Source of the DNA: Faecalibacterium sp. I3-3-89
GTDB lineage: Bacteria > Bacillota > Clostridia > Oscillospirales > Ruminococcaceae
Direction: 5' to 3'
Length of the DNA stretch: 64,000 nt
Assembly (NCBI RefSeq): GCF_023347275.1
Contig: NZ_CP094468.1
Coordinates: forward strand, 1,550,001 to 1,614,000
Below, one piece after another: positions 58,259-64,000 of this stretch. Position numbers and translations under genes: made by a program. Position 1 is the stretch's first letter. The number at the start of each line of letters is the position of its first letter. The notes under the pieces are model-generated. The model did no database searches, was not told the origin of the DNA, and saw nothing but the letters and a program-made list of their open reading frames with translations.

Positions 58259-60022
58259 TCAGACGACCTGAATGCGTCCTGCGCCATACGGATCCTCATA
58301 ATCCAGCAGGTAGCCGGGGTAGCTTGCCAGCGGGCTGTTGGCGCTTGCCAGAACCGGCATACCCTCGGTCGCGCCGTCAAAGATCATGGCGTAGGTGGAC
58401 ATGACGAGGTAGTCCTCCGCGACATAGTCCTTGATCAGCTCTGCGCCGTCGAACATGGCGAAGCCGTCGCCCAGATTGCGCAGGGTGTAGTTCATGCCGG
58501 CCAGCGCGTAGGTGCGGTTCGGATCCAGCGGCTCATAGGTGCCGGTCTTTCGGTCGTAGATGCGCACGTTCTGGACGCGGGGCGTGCCGGTGGCGCTGCC
58601 CTGCCAGACGTTCTTGTCGTCGGTGCGGACGGTGTTGGGGATGTCGGTGTGGATCTCATAGGTCGCACCGGCGACGTGCAGGAAGCCGCCGTTCTCCTTG
58701 CCCTCCGGGCCGACGAAGCGGGCACCGAACTCCAGCGCATCCTGGATCTGCTGGCCGGTGACGGCCATCAGGCAGGCCACGTTGCCGAAGGGGCTGATCT
58801 GCTTGCAGGTCTTGAAGGACCAGGCGCCCGCGCTCACGTCGGTGCGGATGCCGCCGCCGTTCATCATGGCGATGTCGCAGTCCAGCTGCTCGATCTCGTT
58901 GAAGTAGGTGTAGATGCCGTCGGCCACAAAGTCGCCGAGGTTGGTCTCGCCCGAGCGGATGCGGCGCTTGCCGGTGGCGGGGTCGCTGATGTAGAAGTTG
59001 ATGTCGGTGACGGCGATCTGCTCGCCCAGCATCTCGTCCACTTCCTTGACCCACGTTGCGGCGGTAGCGGCCACGGCGGCGTCGGAGACGTCTGCGGTGG
59101 AGATCAGCTCGGTGGTGATGGTGCCGTCCTCGGCGAGGGTCATCTTGCCGACGTTGGCGAGGTAGGAGCCGGTCTGGGTCAGGGTGACGGCCTTACCGGC
59201 AGCGTCATAGACCTGCTTGTTCTCCATAACGGTGTGGGAGTGGCCGTCGATGAAGGCGTCGAAGCCGGTGGTGTTGGCGATGACCTCTTCGCTGGTCCAC
59301 GGAGAGGAGGAGGGGTCAACACCCAGATGGCCCAGACCGATGATGACGTCTGCGCCCAGTGCCTTGGCCTTGTCGATGCCCTTCTGCACGGCATCGTACA
59401 GCTTCTTGCCGTCGTCACCGCCCAGAATGTCGTAGATGTACTTGGTCTGCTTGGCGTTCATGAAGTAGGCCGGGGTGGACTTGGTGAAGGACTCGGGGGT
59501 GGTGATGCCCACGAATGCGATCCATTTGCCGCCTGCGGGGAACAGCTTGACGGCGGGCAGGACGCGCAGACCGGTGCGCAGGTCCACCCAGTTGCAGGAG
59601 ACATAGGGGAAGTCCGCTTCCTTGATGACGGCCTTGGCGCGGGCCATGCCGTAGTCGAACTCGTGGTTGCCCGGCGTGGCCACATCGTAGCCCGCCTCGT
59701 TCATCAGCTCGATGATGGTCGCGCCGTCGTCCATCGAGCCGTAGGCGGTGCCCTGAATGTGGTCGCCTGCGTCCACCAGCAGGACGGGCTTGCCCTCATC
59801 GACATAGCCCTGCTTCAGGGCGGCGATGGCGGCATAGGTCAGCTTGGGGGACTTGTTATCAATGTAGGTGTGTACGTCGTTGGTGTACAGGATGGTGACG
59901 GCGGCGTCCTTGCCCGTCAGCCAGCCGGCAGAAGCCTGCGGGACGGCAGCGGCCATGGCCGAGGCAGCGGCGGTGACACCGGCGGCCTTCAGGAAATTGC
60001 GGCGAGAAATAAAGTGTTTCAC
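58259..60022 (-). CDS. 5'-nucleotidase / UDP-sugar hydrolase family protein with Tat-type signal
   Basis: A 587-residue exported metallophosphoesterase of the UshA/YfkN type, releasing phosphate from nucleotides outside the cell. The N-terminus has a twin-arginine pattern (SRRNFLKAAG) and a signal peptide ending near ASAGW (about residue 33). Metal motifs: ILYTNDVHTYID, LVDAGDHIQG, TPGNHEFDYG, and DAFIDGHSHTVME. The C-terminal substrate domain has MNGGGIRTDV and SPFGNVACLM. GTG start at 60022, 9 nt after AAAGGAGG. Monocistronic. Confidence 0.92.
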   Translation of the reverse strand: MKHFISRRNFLKAAGVTAAASAMAAAVPQASAGWLTGKDAAVTILYTNDVHTYIDNKSPKLTYAAIAALKQGYVDEGKPVLLVDAGDHIQGTAYGSMDDGATIIELMNEAGYDVATPGNHEFDYGMARAKAVIKEADFPYVSCNWVDLRTGLRVLPAVKLFPAGGKWIAFVGITTPESFTKSTPAYFMNAKQTKYIYDILGGDDGKKLYDAVQKGIDKAKALGADVIIGLGHLGVDPSSSPWTSEEVIANTTGFDAFIDGHSHTVMENKQVYDAAGKAVTLTQTGSYLANVGKMTLAEDGTITTELISTADVSDAAVAATAATWVKEVDEMLGEQIAVTDINFYISDPATGKRRIRSGETNLGDFVADGIYTYFNEIEQLDCDIAMMNGGGIRTDVSAGAWSFKTCKQISPFGNVACLMAVTGQQIQDALEFGARFVGPEGKENGGFLHVAGATYEIHTDIPNTVRTDDKNVWQGSATGTPRVQNVRIYDRKTGTYEPLDPNRTYALAGMNYTLRNLGDGFAMFDGAELIKDYVAEDYLVMSTYAMIFDGATEGMPVLASANSPLASYPGYLLDYEDPYGAGRIQVV

Positions 60023-60202
60023 GAGAAATGACCTCCTTTATGTTCCGGACCTTTGGCGGCACAGCCTCTCTTCTGCCGTGCCGCACTCTTTGCTCTAAGC
60101 TTACCACAGAACCGCCGAAAGGGCAAGCCCAAATCTGGTCATCCTGTACAATAATCTCCTTTATGGGTACGACTTTTTATGAAATCTCGCGCAAATCAGC
60201 AC

Positions 60203-60250
60203 AAAAGACCGGGCGCTGCTTCCTGCCTCAGGCGTGCAGCATCCGGTCTT
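60203..60250 (-). terminator. Terminator of oleate hydratase gene
   Basis: Minus strand AAGACCGG pairs with CCGGTCTT, with an inner GCTGC/GCAGC stem, then TTTTG. Confidence 0.75.
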
Positions 60251-60290
60251 CTGTGTTCGGGAGGAATATCGTTCTGAAAATGAGCCGTGC

Positions 60291-62063
60291 TCAGATGGCG
60301 TTGTAGCGGCGCAGGAGCTTTTCGAGGTCGGTGCCCTCGATCTTTTTCAGCGCTTCCTTCAGGGCGATGCGGCCCATAAGGGGCAGCTCCATGTCCGTGA
60401 GCTTCCTGCCGTCCCGCAGCTTGACCGTCGCGTCGAGCAGAGCACGGACGTCGTAGGTGCTGCCCCAGACCTCCGGCACGCCCCGGTCGATGTCCAGCAG
60501 GGTGTACACGGCCTCCATGCCGGTGCGCATGGAGTATTCGGTGGTGAAGATGGTGTCCCGGGCCGTCTCGGCGAACTGGCCGAGGAAGGCGAAGTTCACT
60601 GCCCCCTCGGGCACGATGTCGGGGCGGTCGCCCTTGGCCCGGGGCATGAAGAAGGCGTCGATATAGGGCATCATCACCGGCACGGTGTTGGCGCTGTTCT
60701 CGGCCATCGAGGCGATGTCCTCCACCGGCACGCCCAGATGGTACAGCCACTCCATGCAGATCTCCCGGCCGGTGCAGTCCCGCATGGGCTTCCTGACGTA
60801 GTCACCGGGCTTGTCGCTGAACAGGCCGTAGACCCAGACGCAGAGCTGGTTCCGGGGCTGGTCGCGGAACTGCTGCTGGCGGTTGAGGGTCCAGCTCAGC
60901 AGCCAGCTGGAGTCCTTCACGGTGACGATGCCGCCGGTGACGGTGCGGCCGCTGAAGGGGTCGCGCTTGCAGATCTTCTGGATATACTGCGGGATCTTCT
61001 CGTCCAGCGTGGTGATGGTGGCGCTCTCCCAGTTGCTCCGCTCCGGCTCCGAGCAGAACTTTTCCGGGTGTCCGAAGGCGGGGTCCTGCGCCGCGATCTT
61101 CTTCCACAGATCCCAGCCGTTGCCCGGCCGGATGGCGGGGTCGAAGCCCGCCGCCTTGTTTTGTGCACCCACGGTGCAGCTCTCCACGCAGCCGCCGTTG
61201 GTGATAAAGAGCAGGTCGTTCTCGGTCAGGCCGATGGTCGTCACCTCGCCCTTGTGGTCCACTGTAACGCCCACAGCCTGCTTTCTGCCCGGCTCAAGGC
61301 TGAACTGGACGTCCACCACCTTGGTGTCGTAGTGGAACTGGACGCCATGGTCCTTCAGGTAGGCCACCATGGGCAGGATGATGGACTCATACTGGTTGTA
61401 GCGGGTAAAGCGGAGGGCGGTGAAGTCGGGCAGGCCGCCGATGTGGTGGATATAGCGCTTGAGGTAGAGCTTCATCTCGAGGGCGCTGTGCCAGTTTTCG
61501 AAGGCGAACATGGTCCGCCAGTAGAGCCAGAAGTTGGAGCCAAGCACCTCGTCATCGAAGTAATCGGTGATCTTCTTGTCCTCCAGCGCCTCGTCGGGCG
61601 TGAAGAAGAGCTTCATGATCTCCATGGCGCCTTTATCGGACAGGCCGAACTTGCCGTCGGTGTGGGCGTCCTCGCCGCGGTTGACCGTCGCGCGGCAGAG
61701 GGAGTAGTTGGGGTCGGCCTTGTTCAGCCAGTAATACTCGTCCAGCACGCTGGCCCCCTCGGTCTCCAGAGACGGGATGGAGCGCAGCAGGTCCCACATG
61801 ACCTCAAAATGGTTGTCCATCTCGCGGCCGCCCCGCATCACATAGCCCACGTCGTACTTATAGCCGTCGCAGGCCCCGCCGGGGATGGGGTCCTTCTCGA
61901 ACACGTGCACATGCCCGCCTTTCATCTGGCCGTCCCGCACCAGATAGCAGGCCGCCGTCAGGGCCGCCAGACCGGAACCGATGAGATAAGCCGATTTGTG
62001 ATCGACGCCCTCCGGCTTTTTCGGCGCTGCAAAAGCCTCATAGTTGCCACTGGAATAGTACAT
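60291..62063 (-). CDS. ohyA: Oleate hydratase (MCRA family)
   Basis: A 590-residue FAD-dependent hydratase that adds water to the cis-9 double bond of oleic acid, giving 10-hydroxystearate. The Rossmann motif is LIGSGLAALTAACYLVRDG (read as GSGLAAL), followed by VFEKDPIPGGACDG and the long fatty-acid channel region (RYNQYESIILPM). GGGIRTxx-type motifs are absent, as expected. Hydration detoxifies unsaturated fatty acids in gut bacteria. The ATG at 62063 follows CAGGGAGGTTTCTCT; a 38-codon upstream extension contains the promoter. Confidence 0.95.
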   Translation of the reverse strand: MYYSSGNYEAFAAPKKPEGVDHKSAYLIGSGLAALTAACYLVRDGQMKGGHVHVFEKDPIPGGACDGYKYDVGYVMRGGREMDNHFEVMWDLLRSIPSLETEGASVLDEYYWLNKADPNYSLCRATVNRGEDAHTDGKFGLSDKGAMEIMKLFFTPDEALEDKKITDYFDDEVLGSNFWLYWRTMFAFENWHSALEMKLYLKRYIHHIGGLPDFTALRFTRYNQYESIILPMVAYLKDHGVQFHYDTKVVDVQFSLEPGRKQAVGVTVDHKGEVTTIGLTENDLLFITNGGCVESCTVGAQNKAAGFDPAIRPGNGWDLWKKIAAQDPAFGHPEKFCSEPERSNWESATITTLDEKIPQYIQKICKRDPFSGRTVTGGIVTVKDSSWLLSWTLNRQQQFRDQPRNQLCVWVYGLFSDKPGDYVRKPMRDCTGREICMEWLYHLGVPVEDIASMAENSANTVPVMMPYIDAFFMPRAKGDRPDIVPEGAVNFAFLGQFAETARDTIFTTEYSMRTGMEAVYTLLDIDRGVPEVWGSTYDVRALLDATVKLRDGRKLTDMELPLMGRIALKEALKKIEGTDLEKLLRRYNAI

Positions 62064-62122
62064 AGAGAAACCTCCCTGTTTCGGTCGCTTTTTCGACATC
62101 TCTGTGCCGTCCTTATGGCAAC

Positions 62123-62151
62123 AGTATACCCTGCGCACCCGCCGCGGACAA
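62123..62151 (-). promoter_or_regulatory. Predicted promoter of oleate hydratase gene
   Basis: Minus strand TTGTCC, 17 bp, TATACT. Confidence 0.6.
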
Positions 62152-62203
62152 CAAGCAAAACCATCCAGTTGACGCACTTTTCAGCAAACCGCCCCGTTTG
62201 CAT

Positions 62204-62235
62204 AAAAAATCCGCCCCCAGCGCACCGGGGGCGGA
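62204..62235 (-). terminator. Terminator of the rnr-GNAT transcript
   Basis: Minus strand CCGCCCCCGGTGC pairs with GCTGGGGGCGG, then TTTTTT. Confidence 0.9.
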
Positions 62236-62247
62236 ACAGAAACAGGT

Positions 62248-62730
62248 TCAGAAGGTCAGGCGCATCTGATGCCAGACGACGTCGCCGTGGGTGGAGGCGG
62301 ACACGCCCTCGTCCACGAAGCCGAACCGGGCGTAGAAGCCGATGAGCCTCTCCTTGCAGGTGAGCACGACGCCCCTGCGGCCAGCGGCCTTTGCGTCGGC
62401 ACAGACCTGCCGCAAAACACGGGACGCACAGCCCTCCCGCCGATGGGCCGGGGCGGTGACGACGCTGAAGATCATCTGCCAGCTGCCCTCCGGCGTGTGG
62501 AGATGGGGGTCGTCGTACATCGCGTCGGTGAGGTCGGGCTGGTCGGTGACGAGGCCGTTGACGAAGGCTTTCACCCCGCCGTCCTCCTCCAGCAGCCAGA
62601 AATGGTCCGGGTAGACGGCCACCCGCCCGGCGATGCTCTGCCGGGACGCCCCCTCGGCGGGCGGATAGGATGCCGCTTCGATGTCGGCCAGCGTGTCCAC
62701 ATCGGTAGGGACTGCATGACGGATGCTCAT
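62248..62730 (-). CDS. GNAT-family N-acetyltransferase, AANAT-like
   Basis: A 160-residue acetyltransferase. IRHAVPTDVDTLADIEAASYPP starts the fold; APAHRREGCASRVLRQ is the acetyl-CoA loop (RxxGxA form); GFYARFGFVDEGVSASTHGD and VWHQMRL at the end resemble arylalkylamine N-acetyltransferases. Substrate unknown. Its ATG lies 12 bp after the rnr stop, so it is co-transcribed with rnr. Confidence 0.88.
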   Translation of the reverse strand: MSIRHAVPTDVDTLADIEAASYPPAEGASRQSIAGRVAVYPDHFWLLEEDGGVKAFVNGLVTDQPDLTDAMYDDPHLHTPEGSWQMIFSVVTAPAHRREGCASRVLRQVCADAKAAGRRGVVLTCKERLIGFYARFGFVDEGVSASTHGDVVWHQMRLTF

Positions 62731-62742
62731 GTTTTCCCCTCC

Positions 62743-64000
62743 TCAGTTCTTGGCGGCAGGGGCGACTTCGAAGTCGATCTTGCCCAGATTGACGTCGGCG
62801 CGGACGATGGTGATCATCATCTTGTCGCCGAGGCTCCAGCTCTTGCCGGAGGCGGGGTCGGTCAGACGGACGCCCTCGGTGAGGCTGGTGCCGGAGGGGG
62901 TCAGGCTGGAAGCGGGCACGAAGCCCTCCACGCCGTTGTCCAGCTCGATGAAGAGGCCGCGCTGGGTCACGCCGGAGATGGTGCCCTCGTAGCACTCGCC
63001 CAGATGGCGGCGGGCATACTCGGCCTTGTAGCAGTCCTCGGCCTTCCGCTCGATCTGCATGGCGACGACCTCCCGCTCGCTGGACTGCTTGGAGGCGCGC
63101 TCTGCAAAGTCGGTGTAGCGGAGGATCATGGTCTCCTTCTCGGTGCCCTTGAGCAGGTCGGTCATGATGCGGTGGATGGCGAGGTCGGGGTAGCGGCGGA
63201 TGGGGCTGGTGAAGTGGGCGTAGTCCTTCAGCACCAGACCGTAGTGGCCCTTGGGCTTCTCCTCGTAGAAGGCCTTGGACATACAGCGCAGCATCCCGGT
63301 GTTGATGATCTGCTCATACGGCGTGCCCCGCACCCCCTCGAGGATGGCGCTCAGCTCCTTGGGCGTGGGCACCTCCTTGGCGAAGTGGTCGTTGATGCCG
63401 CAGGCCTGCAGCAGGGCGTGGAGACGCTCCAGCTTCTCGGCGTTCGGCTCCTCGTGGACGCGGTAGACGAAGGGGATCTGCTTGACCCGGGCAAAGTGGG
63501 CGGCGCACTGGTTGGCCAGCAGCATGAACTCCTCGATCATGCTCTCGCTCTCGCCGGAGGTGCGCTTCTTGACGTCGATGCAGCGGCCGTTCTCGTCGAG
63601 GATGAGCTTGACCTCGCCGCTCTCGATGTCCATGCAGCCCCGCTCCTTCCGCAGGCGGGCGCGGTGGCCGTACAGCTCCTTCATGGCGGGGAGCTGGTCG
63701 ATGACGTCGGCATACTTCGCCTTGATCTCGGCGTCCGCCGTCCCGGCCAGCAGGGCGTTGATCTCGGCGTAGACGCCCTTGACCCGGCTGCGGATGATGG
63801 ACTTGACGAAGCGGTAATCGGTCAGGTTGCCGTCCTTGTCCAGACGCATCAGGCAGGAGAAGGCCAGACGCAGCTCGTTCTCGTTCAGGCTGCAGATGCC
63901 GTTGGACAGGGCCTTGGGCAGCATGGGCACCACCTGATCGGCGTAGTAGACGCTGGTGGCGCGGCTGAAGGCCTCGTTGTCCAGCTCGGTGCCGGGCTTG
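62743..64000 (-). CDS. rnr: Ribonuclease R, N-terminal part missing
   Basis: 3'-5' exoribonuclease of the RNR superfamily. The 419 residues visible run from the RNB catalytic domain (KPGTELDNEAFSRATSVYYAD, given here across two motifs) through SLNENELRLAFSC, FTSPIRRYPDLAIHR, to the C-terminal S1 RNA-binding domain (YEGTISGVTQRGLFIELDNG). The frame is open to the right edge, so the start lies beyond it. The protein lacks the long basic tail seen in enteric RNase R and ends soon after the S1 domain. Confidence 0.95.
   Translation of the reverse strand, partial: KPGTELDNEAFSRATSVYYADQVVPMLPKALSNGICSLNENELRLAFSCLMRLDKDGNLTDYRFVKSIIRSRVKGVYAEINALLAGTADAEIKAKYADVIDQLPAMKELYGHRARLRKERGCMDIESGEVKLILDENGRCIDVKKRTSGESESMIEEFMLLANQCAAHFARVKQIPFVYRVHEEPNAEKLERLHALLQACGINDHFAKEVPTPKELSAILEGVRGTPYEQIINTGMLRCMSKAFYEEKPKGHYGLVLKDYAHFTSPIRRYPDLAIHRIMTDLLKGTEKETMILRYTDFAERASKQSSEREVVAMQIERKAEDCYKAEYARRHLGECYEGTISGVTQRGLFIELDNGVEGFVPASSLTPSGTSLTEGVRLTDPASGKSWSLGDKMMITIVRADVNLGKIDFEVAPAAKN

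Noticed and set aside
61958-62995. A 345-codon minus-strand frame spanning the GNAT and oleate hydratase ends
   Set aside because: Overlaps rnr, GNAT and ohyA in another frame and crosses a strong terminator.

Overview
The window is chromosomal DNA of a GC-rich Firmicute. Gene content and order (pyrH-frr-uppS, rpsF-ssb-rpsR, mltG next to a U32 peptidase, thyX with tmk, pyrBI, oleate hydratase, a sodium-pump decarboxylase) fit the Oscillospiraceae/Ruminococcaceae, in the Faecalibacterium/Gemmiger/Subdoligranulum neighbourhood. This placement rests on gene content only. Promoters are regular: a TTGNNN-like -35, 16-18 bp, then TATAAT/TATACT, often with an extended TGN -10.

Layout. 1-2.1 kb: uppS (cut by the window edge), frr, pyrH and a tRNA-Gly(TCC). 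2.2-5.4 kb: a five-gene phage tail/lysis cassette (collagen-like fibre, kelch-like propeller, unknown, XkdX, M15 peptidase) with its own promoter and terminator and no integrase. 5.5-18 kb: a beta-CASP RNase-like hydrolase, typA, an SGNH hydrolase, two tandem phosphofructokinases whose active sites predict pyrophosphate dependence, a MATE pump, a GNAT, and a GntR-pyrB-pyrI operon. 18-27.5 kb: a leftward operon pcrA-thyX-tmk-GNAT-mltG-U32, with a GmrSD-like (DUF262/DUF1524) defence gene at its 3' end. 28-33 kb: decarboxylase beta and gamma subunits, an MreB homologue and recD2. 33-42 kb: a second MATE pump, two paralogous secreted beta-helix-like proteins and an amino-acid ABC transporter. 42-50 kb: two lipoproteins, a RepA-like ATPase, cardiolipin synthase and DegV, interspersed with small-toxin loci. 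50-64 kb: DUF1836, prfB, a RING/DUF2628 protein with galU, rpsF-ssb-rpsR, a CPA2 antiporter, a Tat-type 5'-nucleotidase, oleate hydratase, a GNAT and rnr (cut by the right edge).

The most interesting system is a set of five loci (about 43.1, 46.6, 47.2, 47.5 and 54.7 kb). Each encodes a 33-34-residue one-helix membrane peptide with the core ICKWLD. On the opposite strand, a strong promoter fires a convergent RNA of about 75-90 nt that ends in the same hairpin terminator. This RNA carries the complement of the peptide's own ribosome-binding/start region, because that region is repeated downstream of the terminator. This is the architecture of the pAD1 par (Fst / RNA I-RNA II) type I toxin-antitoxin system. 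The peptide core is nearly constant, but the pairing repeat differs from locus to locus and matches only within its own locus. That suggests diversified, locus-specific antitoxins. Three of the five copies lie in tandem.

Intergenic space is also filled with hairpin-rich repeat families. Their stems change by compensatory substitutions between copies, so a folded form is probably selected. Both MATE genes and the GntR-pyrBI operon have terminator-like hairpins between promoter and start codon, suggesting leader attenuation. Coordinates of promoters, hairpins and RNAs were read by eye; none was computed or searched against a database.
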